A program made the translations under genes and the position numbers. Shown here one piece after another: positions 32,592 through 41,290 of a DNA stretch of 64,000 nucleotides. The DNA is taken from contig CAXULQ010000010.1 in assembly GCA_964251965.1 (NCBI GenBank), positions 62,001 to 126,000 on the forward strand, written 5' to 3'. How positions within the stretch are numbered: the first letter of the stretch is position 1; every line of letters begins with the position of its first letter. The notes beneath the pieces were generated by a model. That model saw only the letters and a program-made list of their open reading frames with translations, did not search any database and was not told the DNA's origin. Source of the stretch: Mucilaginibacter_A sp964251965 (lineage in GTDB: Bacteria; Bacteroidota; Bacteroidia; Sphingobacteriales; Sphingobacteriaceae).

Positions 32592-33569
32592 TAACGAAAG
32601 GATTTCTACTATTTTTAAAAAATTGGGGTTGATTTCTATGTTGTGCTTAACAGCGTATTCAAAATCAGTATAACCAATATCATTATGGATGAGGCCAACC
32701 ATTTCGTTTCGGTGCCCGTCCAGCAAAGCTTCTACTGCTGCCGAGCCAATACGGCTTGCCAAAACCCTATCCATACAAGTTGGGCTTCCGCCGCGCTGAA
32801 TATGGCCTAAAATAGAAACCCTGGTATCATAGTTAGGATATTTTTCTTTGATCTGGTCTCCAATTTTAAACGCGCCGCCCTCTTCTTCCCCTTCGGCAAC
32901 AATAATAATTTTAGATGCTTTATGCCTCCGGTCACGTTCTAACCGCGAATAAATAGCTTCGATATCGGTTGAGGTGCCAGGTATTAACACAGCTTCTGCA
33001 CCGGTGGCAATACCTGTTCTTAAAGCGATTAAACCGCCATCGCGGCCCATCACTTCCACAATAAATAACCGGTCGTGCGATTCTGCCGTATCCCGAATTC
33101 TATCTACAGCGTTAATCACCGTGTTGATCGCCGTATCGTAACCAATAGTAAAATCTGTTCCGAACAAATCGTTATCAATTGTTGCAGGCATACCCATTAT
33201 CGGTATGTTAAATTCTTTTCCAAAAATTTTGGCAGCGGCAAAAGTACCGTCGCCACCGATAGCTACCAACGCGTCAACTTTATTTTTTTGAAGCTGCTGA
33301 TAAGCTTGTTTTCGGCCTTCCGCTGTTCTAAATGGCTCAGAACGGGCTGTTTTTAAAATTGTACCGCCACGTTGTACAATATTGGCAACCGAACGGCGAT
33401 CCATTACAAACATATCACCGTTGATCATCCCTTCGAAACCGCGGCGTATACCGGTAACCTGGATGTTGTAATATAAAGCCGTACGCACAACGGCACGGAT
33501 AGCAGCATTCATCCCGGGCGCGTCGCCGCCAGAAGTAAACAAGCCAATGTTTTCTATAGAAGTACTCAT
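32589..33569 (-). CDS. pfkA: 6-phosphofructokinase, ATP-dependent
   Basis: A 326-residue PfkA, phosphorylating fructose 6-phosphate in glycolysis. ATP-site residues are in IGLFTSGGDAPGMNAAIRA near residue 8 and IGGDGTFAAAK near 108; the catalytic Asp is in MPATIDNDLFGTDFTIGYDT near residue 133; substrate residues are in EVMGRDGG and HIQRGGSPT. Length is typical of the bacterial allosteric enzyme. With pgi elsewhere in the window it supplies upper glycolysis, but the two are not linked. Confidence 0.97.
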   Translation of the reverse strand: MSTSIENIGLFTSGGDAPGMNAAIRAVVRTALYYNIQVTGIRRGFEGMINGDMFVMDRRSVANIVQRGGTILKTARSEPFRTAEGRKQAYQQLQKNKVDALVAIGGDGTFAAAKIFGKEFNIPIMGMPATIDNDLFGTDFTIGYDTAINTVINAVDRIRDTAESHDRLFIVEVMGRDGGLIALRTGIATGAEAVLIPGTSTDIEAIYSRLERDRRHKASKIIIVAEGEEEGGAFKIGDQIKEKYPNYDTRVSILGHIQRGGSPTCMDRVLASRIGSAAVEALLDGHRNEMVGLIHNDIGYTDFEYAVKHNIEINPNFLKIVEILSL

Positions 33570-33610
33570 GTATAATTATATCTGACTGAAATGTTGAAGA
33601 TCAACAAGTA

Positions 33611-34057
33611 TTATTTAACCGGAATGCTAAAATCAACATCATCCGGCGGCAGGCATTGCTTATCGTTGCAAACCATAAACCCTAATTTGCCTTTAATCGC
33701 GGCCTGCTCTTTTTTCAGTTTGATTTTTTGCTGAAAAATGACCGACTTTTCAAAATAATTCACATTCATTTTGAAAAGCGGCTCATACTTGGTTATAGGC
33801 TTTGGCTCTGCCAATGCTCCGTTTGTGGCATAATCTTTTGATGGTGTAAAATCAATGGTGGTTTTAATCGGTCCGCCTTCTTTTTGCTGCGTGGAGTATA
33901 TATGCCAGCCATTATCAATGGTTGCTTTAATAAGCAAGACAGCTTCGGTTTTGCTGGTTTTTTTAGCAGCATAAGACCATTTTACAGGTGTTAAAATTTG
34001 AGCGAACAAGCCAGTACTTAAAAAAGTTATGGCCAAAAGAAGCATTAGTTTTTTCAT
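33611..34057 (-). CDS. Stand-alone DsbD N-terminal-like (DsbDalpha) domain protein
   Basis: A 148-residue exported protein with a signal peptide ending at GLFAQ. The body matches the N-terminal immunoglobulin-like domain of protein-disulfide reductase DsbD: IDNGWHIYSTQQKEGGPIKT near residue 48 and the terminal KGKLGFMVCNDKQCLPPDDV, with the expected Cys-x4-Cys pair. The membrane and thioredoxin-like parts of DsbD are absent. It could deliver reducing power to periplasmic partners if a DsbD core is encoded elsewhere. It follows birA by four bases on the same strand. Confidence 0.8.
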   Translation of the reverse strand: MKKLMLLLAITFLSTGLFAQILTPVKWSYAAKKTSKTEAVLLIKATIDNGWHIYSTQQKEGGPIKTTIDFTPSKDYATNGALAEPKPITKYEPLFKMNVNYFEKSVIFQQKIKLKKEQAAIKGKLGFMVCNDKQCLPPDDVDFSIPVK

Positions 34058-34061
34058 GGTT

Positions 34062-34832
34062 TTAGTTAAAAATAAATTTGATCTGTTTCAGATCAAAAAA
34101 CACAGTTTCGTTTTCTTTTTTGACACCCAGAAGACCAGAAGGGTTTACGGCGCAAATTTCTCCTTTAAAAACTTTGTCTTTGGTTTGAAATTCTAATTCC
34201 TGGCCAAAACCGTACAAATTATCTAAATATTCCTGTTTAATTTCTTCCGATTTCCCAGCCTTCAACTTTAAATAATAAAACTCAATACCGGCGCAAATTT
34301 GCAACAATACTTCTTTTATGCCATAATTTTGTTGAAGTGCTTGTTTTATCGAAATGGGATTTGGCAAATGTGCAGGGAAGTTTTCCTGATTAATATTGAT
34401 TCCGACACCTACAACAGCACTTTTAATAGATAGGCCGGCAATGCTGTTTTCAATTAACATACCGCCTAATTTTTTCTGTCCGTAATAAATATCGTTAGGC
34501 CATTTTAAGCGGATTTGGTTTCCCAAAATTTGTTGCAATGGCTTAATCACACCTAAACCAATTGCAGCAACTAAATTAAAAGCATTTTTAGGTGATAAAA
34601 ACAGCGGATATAAAACCAAACTGAACAATAGGTTTTTGCCTGCTTCGCTGTGCCAGACATTTTGCTGCTGCCCTTTGCCAGCTGTTTGATGTTCTGCCAT
34701 AATGACTGTTCCTTCTGGCAATGGCGTAGATTTTGCCATTAACTCTTTCATTAGGTTGTTGGTGGACGTTATCTCCTTAAAAGTCAGAATATTTTGTCCA
34801 ACAAATGCACCCGAAATTATGTTATTTTGCAA
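34062..34832 (-). CDS. birA: Biotin--[acetyl-CoA-carboxylase] ligase
   Basis: About 256 residues, catalytic domain only (no N-terminal DNA-binding domain), attaching biotin to carboxyl-carrier proteins. Conserved segments are EITSTNNLMKE, AEHQTAGKGQQQNVWHS (the biotinyl-AMP loop), LRLKWPNDIY-like IRLKWPNDIYYGQKKLGGML and VGVGININ. The C-terminal SH3-like domain ends FFDLKQIKFI. No ATG lies near the start; I chose the TTG in TTGCAAAATAAC, which gives the usual N-terminus, but the TTG 33 bases earlier is also possible. It is divergent from rsfS. Confidence 0.9.
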   Translation of the reverse strand: MQNNIISGAFVGQNILTFKEITSTNNLMKELMAKSTPLPEGTVIMAEHQTAGKGQQQNVWHSEAGKNLLFSLVLYPLFLSPKNAFNLVAAIGLGVIKPLQQILGNQIRLKWPNDIYYGQKKLGGMLIENSIAGLSIKSAVVGVGININQENFPAHLPNPISIKQALQQNYGIKEVLLQICAGIEFYYLKLKAGKSEEIKQEYLDNLYGFGQELEFQTKDKVFKGEICAVNPSGLLGVKKENETVFFDLKQIKFIFN

Positions 34833-34880
34833 AGTAGAATAAAACGTATGTGAATCCGTTTTCAAAACTAAGTGTTTTTA

Positions 34881-35255
34881 ATGGTAATAAACAAGAATAA
34901 ATTAGAATCGGCCTTAATTTCAGAAATCGCTATTAACGGAATTCAAGAAAAAAAAGGCAATGACATTGTTAGATTAGACCTCAGAAATATCCGCAGTTCG
35001 GTGTCAGATTATTTTGTAATCTGTCATGCAGAATCTACCACTCAGGTAAAGGCTATTGCAGGAAGCGTAGAAGAAGAAGTTTATAAAGCCCTCAAGCAGG
35101 ACCCGTGGAGGAAAGAAGGCTTAGAATACGGAGAGTGGATTTTATTAGATTACATTGACGTTGTGGTACACATATTTAAGACAGATAAACGCGAGTTTTA
35201 CGGGATAGAAGAATTGTGGGGCGATGCCGAATTTAAATCATATAAAAGCGCTTAA
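34881..35255 (+). CDS. rsfS: Ribosomal silencing factor RsfS
   Basis: A 124-residue RsfS/Iojap protein that binds L14 and blocks subunit joining during starvation. The core DIVRLDLRNIRSSVSDYFVI and CHAESTTQVKAIAGSVEEEV is followed by EGLEYGEWILLDYIDVVVHI and FKTDKREFYGIEELWGDA, all family landmarks. The ATG is preferred to a GTG three codons earlier. ftsH begins about 47 bases downstream in the same direction. Confidence 0.96.
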   Translation: MVINKNKLESALISEIAINGIQEKKGNDIVRLDLRNIRSSVSDYFVICHAESTTQVKAIAGSVEEEVYKALKQDPWRKEGLEYGEWILLDYIDVVVHIFKTDKREFYGIEELWGDAEFKSYKSA

Positions 35256-35302
35256 TTGTTATTTCTGATCCTGTACCGTTTGTATAATATGTGTTTATAA
35301 AA

Positions 35303-37384
35303 ATGAAAGAAAAAAACTCTGAAAATCAGAAAACTATCCGCCGGATACCTAATAAAAAAACTACACCCAAACCACCTAAATTTAACTTTATGTGGCTTTA
35401 TGCCATTGCAGTAATTGGGTTACTGGTTGTACCGTATTTTTTTGGCGGCAGCGGAGGTACGCTTATTAACTTTCAAAAATTTGAAAGTGATATGCTTAGA
35501 AAAGGTGACGTTGATAAAATTGTTGCTTACAAAAACGGTGATTTAGTAGTTGCCGAAGTTTATATTAAAAAAGACAGTTTGAACCAAAAACCGCAGTACG
35601 CCCCGGTACGCGACAAACGCTCTTTTAATATGACTACAGACAATGCACAGTATTATTTTACTGATGCATCCTACGAAAGCTTAAAACAATCTGTACAGAA
35701 CGTGCAAAAAGATTTGCCGGACGCACAGAAGGTATCTATTACTTACGAGCAGCACGAAAGCATTTTTTCCAGCTGGTTAGTACAAACCATTATCATGGTT
35801 GCTTTATTTGCCGGAATGTGGATGCTGATCATGCGCCGCATGGGCGGTGGTTCTGGCGGTGGCCCGGGCGGACAAATCTTTAATATCGGAAAGTCTAAAG
35901 CTACTTTGTTTGATAAAGAATCGCAGGTTAGCGTTACTTTTAACGATGTTGCCGGTTTAGAAGAAGCCAAACAGGAAGTGATGGAAATTGTAGATTTCCT
36001 TAAAAACCCTCAAAAATATACCAATCTCGGCGGTAAAATACCAAAAGGTGCTTTACTTGTTGGTTCGCCCGGAACCGGTAAAACTTTATTGGCAAAAGCA
36101 GTAGCAGGAGAAGCGCATGTTCCTTTCTTCTCGCTTTCCGGTTCTGATTTTGTAGAAATGTTTGTCGGCGTAGGTGCTTCCCGTGTTCGTGATTTGTTTA
36201 AACAGGCAAAAGATAAAGCCCCTTGCATCATTTTTATTGATGAAATTGATGCCATTGGCCGTTCTCGTGGCAAAAACAACATTGTAGGCGGTAACGATGA
36301 GCGCGAAAATACATTGAACCAGTTATTGGTTGAAATGGATGGTTTCGGAACGGATTCGGGTATTATTATTTTAGCAGCTACGAACCGTCCGGATGTTCTC
36401 GATTCTGCTTTAATGCGGCCAGGACGTTTTGATAGGCAAATTTCTATTGATAAACCTGATTTGAATGGCCGCGAGCAAATTTTCAAAGTTCATTTACAGC
36501 CTATTAAAGCTGCCGCCGATGTAGATGCCAAAAAGCTCTCAGCCCAAACCCCTGGTTTTGCCGGTGCCGAAATTGCCAATGTTTGTAATGAAGCCGCCTT
36601 AATTGCTGCACGTAAAAATAAAGAAGCAGTAGATATGCAAGATTTTCAAGATGCTATCGACCGTGTTATTGGTGGTTTAGAGAAAAAAAATACGCTAATA
36701 ACGCCGGAAGAAAAGCGGGTTGTTGCTTACCATGAAGCCGGGCATGCTATTGCAGGCTGGTTTTTAGAACACACAGATCCTTTAGTTAAAGTTTCAATTG
36801 TACCACGCGGGGTTGCTGCTTTAGGTTATGCCCAATACTTGCCAAACGAGCGGTTTTTGGTTGCCAAGGAAGAACTAATGGACGATATGGTTTTATCAAT
36901 GGGTGGCCGTGCCGCAGAAGACATCGTTTTTGGTAAGATAACAACAGGTGCATTGAGTGATCTGGAACGTATTACCCGTTTAGCTTATGGTATGGTTAAA
37001 ATATACGGTATGAACGATAAGGTTGGTAATTTATCTTTTTATGATCCTCAAGGTGAAAATCAATTTAACAAACCTTACTCTGATGTAACAGCCGAATTAA
37101 TTGATTCTGAAGTCCGTAATTTAGTAGAAGAGGTTTATGCTAAAACAAAAGCACTTTTGATTCAACATAGGGACGGATTAGAAAACGTAGCTGCAAAGTT
37201 GCTTGAAAAAGAAGTACTTTTTCAAGCAGATCTGGAAGCAATTTTAGGAAAAAGGCCGTTTGAGCACCGTACAGCTTATGATAAATTTGTAAATGGCGAA
37301 CCAACATTAATCCCTGATAACAATGCCATTCCTGAAAGCGTCATTAACCCTGAACTTTCAAGTATAACCGGGAAAAAAGCTTAA
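35303..37384 (+). CDS. ftsH: ATP-dependent zinc metalloprotease FtsH
   Basis: A 693-residue membrane AAA+ protease. Two membrane segments flank the periplasmic part: FMWLYAIAVIGLLVVPYFF near residue 28 and WLVQTIIMVALFAGMWMLIM near 155. Walker A GSPGTGKT is near residue 253, Walker B IIFIDEIDAIG near 308, the second region of homology DSALMRPGRFDRQI near 370, and the zinc site HEAGH near 476. It degrades damaged membrane and regulatory proteins. Length is normal. It ends in a strong terminator. Confidence 0.97.
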   Translation: MKEKNSENQKTIRRIPNKKTTPKPPKFNFMWLYAIAVIGLLVVPYFFGGSGGTLINFQKFESDMLRKGDVDKIVAYKNGDLVVAEVYIKKDSLNQKPQYAPVRDKRSFNMTTDNAQYYFTDASYESLKQSVQNVQKDLPDAQKVSITYEQHESIFSSWLVQTIIMVALFAGMWMLIMRRMGGGSGGGPGGQIFNIGKSKATLFDKESQVSVTFNDVAGLEEAKQEVMEIVDFLKNPQKYTNLGGKIPKGALLVGSPGTGKTLLAKAVAGEAHVPFFSLSGSDFVEMFVGVGASRVRDLFKQAKDKAPCIIFIDEIDAIGRSRGKNNIVGGNDERENTLNQLLVEMDGFGTDSGIIILAATNRPDVLDSALMRPGRFDRQISIDKPDLNGREQIFKVHLQPIKAAADVDAKKLSAQTPGFAGAEIANVCNEAALIAARKNKEAVDMQDFQDAIDRVIGGLEKKNTLITPEEKRVVAYHEAGHAIAGWFLEHTDPLVKVSIVPRGVAALGYAQYLPNERFLVAKEELMDDMVLSMGGRAAEDIVFGKITTGALSDLERITRLAYGMVKIYGMNDKVGNLSFYDPQGENQFNKPYSDVTAELIDSEVRNLVEEVYAKTKALLIQHRDGLENVAAKLLEKEVLFQADLEAILGKRPFEHRTAYDKFVNGEPTLIPDNNAIPESVINPELSSITGKKA

Positions 37385-37403
37385 TCTTTTAATATAATGA
37401 AAT

Positions 37404-37435
37404 AAAAAAGCCATAAGCTTACTTATGGCTTTTTT
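37404..37435 (+). terminator. Terminator after ftsH
   Basis: A 14-base-pair perfect stem, AAAAAAGCCATAAG with its complement, closed by a CTTA loop and ending in a run of T. It stops five bases before the ATG of the next gene. Confidence 0.9.
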
Positions 37436-37440
37436 TGCTT

Positions 37441-38088
37441 ATGAAAGACAACACAACACCAAAAGAGCAACTGCTAAAAAAAATCCGTAAGGCTTTATTG
37501 GAAAAACGGGACAATCCATACCCGCAATTGGAAGACCTGCCATTATATCCTCCTCAGGACGACTTATTGGAACTGATGTTTGCCGAACAATTTACGGCAG
37601 TCGCCGGTCAGTTTATTTTTTGTGAAGATGAAGTTGACTTTATAGAAAACCTGCTCACCTTAGCAGAACAGCGTAACTGGCATAAAATATATTGCTGGGA
37701 AAACTTCCTCCAAAACATTCTTAAAACCTACGAATATCCTTACTTTGAGACCGATAAAGATTTTGAACAGGCCGAAGTCGGTTTAACTTTGTGCGATGCT
37801 TTAATAGCAAGAAATGGCAGCATTTTGCTTACCAATGGCAATGCGGCAGGAAGAAGGCTTAGCATTTATCCGCACCAACATATTGTACTTGCTTATACGT
37901 CGCAGTTAGTTTTGGATTTAAAAGATGGTTTTAAATTAATCAAAGGCAAATACAAAAACAACCTGCCATCCATGATTTCTACCATAACTGGCCCAAGCCG
38001 GACTGCCGATATTGAAAAAACTTTAGTGATTGGCGCACACGGACCGAAAGAACTTTTTGTTTTTCTGTTAGATAATCTACAGGCATAA
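37441..38088 (+). CDS. LUD-domain (LutC-like) protein
   Basis: A 215-residue protein of the LUD family (lactate-utilisation protein C). The fold's central part is AEVGLTLCDALIARNGSILL then IYPHQHIVLAYTSQLVLDL, and the C-terminal MISTITGPSRTADIEKTLVI plus GAHGPKELFVFLLD is the family signature. LutC works with LutA and LutB on L-lactate oxidation; neither partner is nearby, and stand-alone LUD proteins like this are common in Bacteroidota next to ftsH. Its stop codon is the start of a TAAAAGAAGCAT motif. Confidence 0.88.
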   Translation: MKDNTTPKEQLLKKIRKALLEKRDNPYPQLEDLPLYPPQDDLLELMFAEQFTAVAGQFIFCEDEVDFIENLLTLAEQRNWHKIYCWENFLQNILKTYEYPYFETDKDFEQAEVGLTLCDALIARNGSILLTNGNAAGRRLSIYPHQHIVLAYTSQLVLDLKDGFKLIKGKYKNNLPSMISTITGPSRTADIEKTLVIGAHGPKELFVFLLDNLQA

Positions 38089-38187
38089 AAGAAGCATTCG
38101 TAGCAGATTGTTAATAGTTAATAGCCTACAACAAATCAAAATTTATAGTGATAAAAAGAGTATAGCTATTTATAAATACTTCTTTTA
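38086..38187. repeat. Inverted pair of TAAAAGAAG[C/T]AT motifs
   Basis: TAAAAGAAGCAT starts at the LUD stop codon (38086-38097) and ATACTTCTTTTA lies at 38176-38187. The two could pair around an 80-base loop. A degenerate copy (ATAAAAAGAGTAT) lies between them. Confidence 0.6.
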
Positions 38188-38234
38188 TCCCTACTTTTTT
38201 ATGATTTAATTTTCCAAATTACTAATATATTTAG

Positions 38235-38242
38235 TAATTTTG
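38235..38242 (+). promoter_or_regulatory. Predicted promoter -7 element (TAATTTTG) of the radical SAM gene
   Basis: An exact TAnnTTTG three bases before a GTG and overlapping an in-frame TTG. It supports the GTG start and a leaderless transcript. Confidence 0.45.
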
Positions 38243-38245
38243 TTT

Positions 38246-39316
38246 GTGGATCAACAAGAAAAAGAAGCATATTTTAAAGGCCGGGGCGCACAGTTAAACA
38301 CGCACAACAAGTTTTTACAAAACAAGTATGTAAGGGAATTTGAGGAAGGGTTGGACGAACCTTTACTGGAAAACAGCAAAACTCAATTTTTCAACGAATC
38401 CCCAAAAAACATTGTAAGCGAATCCAACAGTCCTGATTTATCCTTTAATCATTCCATCAATCCATACCAGGGATGCGAACACGGATGCATTTATTGTTAT
38501 GCCCGAAATTCGCACGAATATTACGGCTTTAGTGCCGGATTGGATTTCGAACGAAAAATAATTGTCAAACACGATGCTGCACTTTTGTTAGAAAAATACT
38601 TCAACAAAAAGAATTACGAGCCTGCAATAATTGCACTTTCCGGTAACACAGATTGTTATCAGCCCATCGAAAAAAAGTTAAGAATTACCCGTTCTTTGCT
38701 GGAAGTTTTTTTGAAATACCGTCATCCCGTTAGTATCATCACTAAAAACAATTTGATTTTAAGAGATATAGATTTGGTTGCAGCTTTAGCCAAACTTGAT
38801 TTAATCCATGTCAACATTTCAATTACTTCTTTGTCAGAAGATTTGCGTTTGAAATTAGAGCCACGCACCGTAACTGCTGCCGGACGTTTAGCCGTTATCA
38901 AAAAACTTTCGGAAGCTGGTGTGCCTGTACGGGTAATGGTTGCGCCCATCATTCCTGGTTTAAACAGCCACGAAATTACGGATATTATTAAAGCGGCTGC
39001 GGATTGCGGTGCACGTGCGGCCAGTTACACAATTGTTCGTTTAAACGGTTCTATCAGTGCAATATTTACAGATTGGATTTACAAAGCTTTCCCAAACCAG
39101 GCAGAAAAGGTTTTGCACCAGATACAAAATTGCCACGACGGAAAATTAAATGATTCCCGTTGGGAAACACGCAAATCCGGAGAAGGAAATATTGCTGCTT
39201 CAATCAACCAAATTTTTACAATTGCCTGCAAAAAATATTTGAACGGTTTAGAAATCCCTGCTTATAATTTCAGTCATTTCGTAAACAAATATGGCAGGCA
39301 AACAAATTTGTTTTAA
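38246..39316 (+). CDS. PA0069-family (SplB-like) radical SAM protein
   Basis: About 356 residues. The radical SAM iron-sulfur cysteines are in CEHGCIYCYA (Cys-x3-Cys-x2-Cys) near residue 80, preceded by SINPYQG, as in the PA0069 family related to spore photoproduct lyase. SGNTDCYQPIEK, ISITSLSEDL and the C-terminal LNGLEIPAYNFSHF are further family landmarks. The reaction is not known. There is no ATG near the start; the GTG is chosen because the promoter element covers the alternative TTG. Confidence 0.88.
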   Translation: MDQQEKEAYFKGRGAQLNTHNKFLQNKYVREFEEGLDEPLLENSKTQFFNESPKNIVSESNSPDLSFNHSINPYQGCEHGCIYCYARNSHEYYGFSAGLDFERKIIVKHDAALLLEKYFNKKNYEPAIIALSGNTDCYQPIEKKLRITRSLLEVFLKYRHPVSIITKNNLILRDIDLVAALAKLDLIHVNISITSLSEDLRLKLEPRTVTAAGRLAVIKKLSEAGVPVRVMVAPIIPGLNSHEITDIIKAAADCGARAASYTIVRLNGSISAIFTDWIYKAFPNQAEKVLHQIQNCHDGKLNDSRWETRKSGEGNIAASINQIFTIACKKYLNGLEIPAYNFSHFVNKYGRQTNLF

Positions 39317-39359
39317 CTCCTTTTTGAATTTTACTAATTTTAAAGTAGATTTATACCAT

Positions 39360-39374
39360 ATACCATTTTGGTAT
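39360..39374. promoter_or_regulatory. Inverted repeat upstream of the FabH-like gene
   Basis: ATACCA-TTT-TGGTAT is a perfect 6-3-6 inverted repeat 12 bases before the ATG, in the place of a promoter or operator. The bound protein is unknown. Confidence 0.35.
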
Positions 39375-39386
39375 GCAGTATAGTTT

Positions 39387-40466
39387 ATGCAGAATAAGAT
39401 CAGTTCAGTAATTGTAGCAACCGGAAGTTATATTCCAGAGTTGGTTATTACAAGTAATCATTTTATCAATAACCGTTTTTTTGAAAAAGACGGAAAACCA
39501 GTTGCCAAAAGCAATCCGGTAATATTAGAACAGTTTAAAAACATTACAGAAATAGAAGAACGCCGTTATGCAAAAGATGACCAAAACACATCTGATTTAG
39601 GTTTTTTGGCAGCAAAAGATGCCTTGGAAAGTTCGGGCATAGATGCAGAAACGCTTGATTATATTATTGTTGCGCACAATTTTGGCGATGTTGCATTTGG
39701 CACCAACCGGGTTGATTTAGTGCCTACTTTAGCTGCCCGTGTTAAGCAACTGCTTCAAATAAAAAACCCGGATTGCGTAGCTTATGATTTACCTTTTGGC
39801 TGCCCCGGCTGGGTAGAAGGCGTTATACAAGCTAATTACTTTTTAAAATCTGGCGATGCAAAAAGATGTTTGGTAATTGGCGCGGAAACACTTTCCAGGA
39901 TTATTGACCCGCACGACCGCGACAGTATGATTTATGCCGACGGTGCCGGTGCCGTTATTTTAGAAGCCGTTGCTGATTCGGAAGCTGGAATTTTAGCGCA
40001 TAAAACACAATCACACGCGGTAGATTGTGCAGGTTTACTTACCATGGGCAGTTCTTATAATCCCGAAAATGGAACGGAGCAAAATTTATATATCAAAATG
40101 AACGGCCGCAAGGTTTATGAATATGCTTTGGTCCACGTACCTCAAGTGATCAAAACAGCTCTTGAAAAAGCAAACGTTAATTTATATGATATAAAAAAAG
40201 TATTGATCCACCAGGCAAACGGAAAAATGGATACGGCAATTATGCAACGTGTTTTTAAACTTTACGGCGAAAAAGAGTTTGATCCGGATATTATGCCAAT
40301 GAATATTTCTCAATACGGCAATAGCTCTGTGGCTACAATCCCGGTTTTGTTTGATGCCATTATAAAAGGCAAAATGGAAGGCCAAAAAATTTATCCAGGA
40401 GATAAAATCCTGTTTGCATCTGTTGGTGCCGGCATGAACATCAACGCTATTGTTTACCAATATTAA
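39387..40466 (+). CDS. 3-oxoacyl-ACP synthase III-like condensing enzyme
   Basis: A 359-residue thiolase-fold enzyme. The catalytic triad is visible: Cys139 in PFGCPGW, His275 in LIHQANGKM and Asn in ISQYGNSSVATIP near residue 307. FabH starts fatty-acid synthesis from acetyl-CoA and malonyl-ACP, but this protein is longer than housekeeping FabH (about 320-335 residues), so it may be a second FabH or a related ketosynthase with another starter. It is a single gene with its own inverted repeat upstream and terminator downstream. Confidence 0.85.
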   Translation: MQNKISSVIVATGSYIPELVITSNHFINNRFFEKDGKPVAKSNPVILEQFKNITEIEERRYAKDDQNTSDLGFLAAKDALESSGIDAETLDYIIVAHNFGDVAFGTNRVDLVPTLAARVKQLLQIKNPDCVAYDLPFGCPGWVEGVIQANYFLKSGDAKRCLVIGAETLSRIIDPHDRDSMIYADGAGAVILEAVADSEAGILAHKTQSHAVDCAGLLTMGSSYNPENGTEQNLYIKMNGRKVYEYALVHVPQVIKTALEKANVNLYDIKKVLIHQANGKMDTAIMQRVFKLYGEKEFDPDIMPMNISQYGNSSVATIPVLFDAIIKGKMEGQKIYPGDKILFASVGAGMNINAIVYQY

Positions 40467-40471
40467 GCTTG

Positions 40472-40483
40472 ATGCTTCTTTTA
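40472..40483 (-). repeat. Copy of the TAAAAGAAGCAT motif
   Basis: The minus strand reads TAAAAGAAGCAT, six bases after the stop codon of the FabH-like gene and just before its terminator. Confidence 0.65.
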
Positions 40484-40492
40484 TGGCATAAA

Positions 40493-40516
40493 AAAAGGCA
40501 CTTTTAGGTGCCTTTT
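40493..40516. terminator. Bidirectional terminator between the FabH-like and zinc-ribbon genes
   Basis: AAAAGGCAC and GTGCCTTTT form a nine-base-pair stem around TTTTAG; A- and T-runs on both sides let it serve both convergent genes. Confidence 0.85.
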
Positions 40517-40534
40517 CTATTGAAACAATATTTC

Positions 40535-41290
40535 TTAGGCAGCAGGTACTGCTTCCGTTGTTTCTAAAACCATTTGTTCGTCCACTAAAATCCTTCCGCA
40601 GTGTTCGCAAACAATAATTTTTTTACGTTGACGAATATCAGCCTGGCGTTGCGGCGGAATCTCGTTAAAACATCCGGAACAAGCATCGCGCTCAATAGTA
40701 ACAACAGCCAAACCGTTTTTGGCATTGTGCCTTAACCGGCCATAAGCAAACATCAATCGGTCTTCGATACTTTTTTTCGCTTGCTCTGCATGTGCGGTCA
40801 ATTCGTTTTCTTCTTTTTCGGTTTCGGAAGTAATTGTGCCTAATTCTGCTTTTTTCAATTCAAAATCCTTGCGGCGTTCTTCTAAATCAGCTAAAGCTTT
40901 TTCATAAACCTGTGTTTTGGCGGCAATTTCAAAAGAAATTTCTTTTATTTTTTTTTCGTTTACCTGTACATCTAAACCTTGGATTTCAATCTCTTTAGAA
41001 ATAGCTTCATATTCACGGTTGTTTTTGACTTCGGATAGCTGCGTTTCGTACTTTTTAGTGTTGGCCTGTGCTTCTTTTATCAGGTTTTTTCTGGTAACTA
41101 CCGAATCTTCTAAGTCGTCCAGATCGTTTTTGATTTTCTGGATTCGGGTTTCCAAGCCGGCAACTTCATCTTCCAAATCACTAACTTCCATCGGAAGTTC
41201 ACCTCTTACCTGTCTGATCCTGTCGATTTTGGTGTGGATAGTTTGTAGTTCGTATAAAGCTTTCAGCTTTTGTTCTACTGTTTGTTCCAT
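40535..41290 (-). CDS. C4-type zinc-ribbon, coiled-coil protein (CT398-like)
   Basis: A 251-residue protein. Residues about 20-180 form a long coiled coil (DLEDEVAGLETRIQKIKNDL and further heptads). The C-terminus is a zinc ribbon with CSGC near residue 201 and CEHC near 226. Proteins of this family (zf-RING_7/CT398) are widespread in Bacteroidota and Chlamydiae; a role in flagellar or export processes has been discussed for some, but no function is assignable here. Its ATG overlaps the stop of the Nif3-like gene (TAATG), so the two are translationally coupled. Confidence 0.85.
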   Translation of the reverse strand: MEQTVEQKLKALYELQTIHTKIDRIRQVRGELPMEVSDLEDEVAGLETRIQKIKNDLDDLEDSVVTRKNLIKEAQANTKKYETQLSEVKNNREYEAISKEIEIQGLDVQVNEKKIKEISFEIAAKTQVYEKALADLEERRKDFELKKAELGTITSETEKEENELTAHAEQAKKSIEDRLMFAYGRLRHNAKNGLAVVTIERDACSGCFNEIPPQRQADIRQRKKIIVCEHCGRILVDEQMVLETTEAVPAA

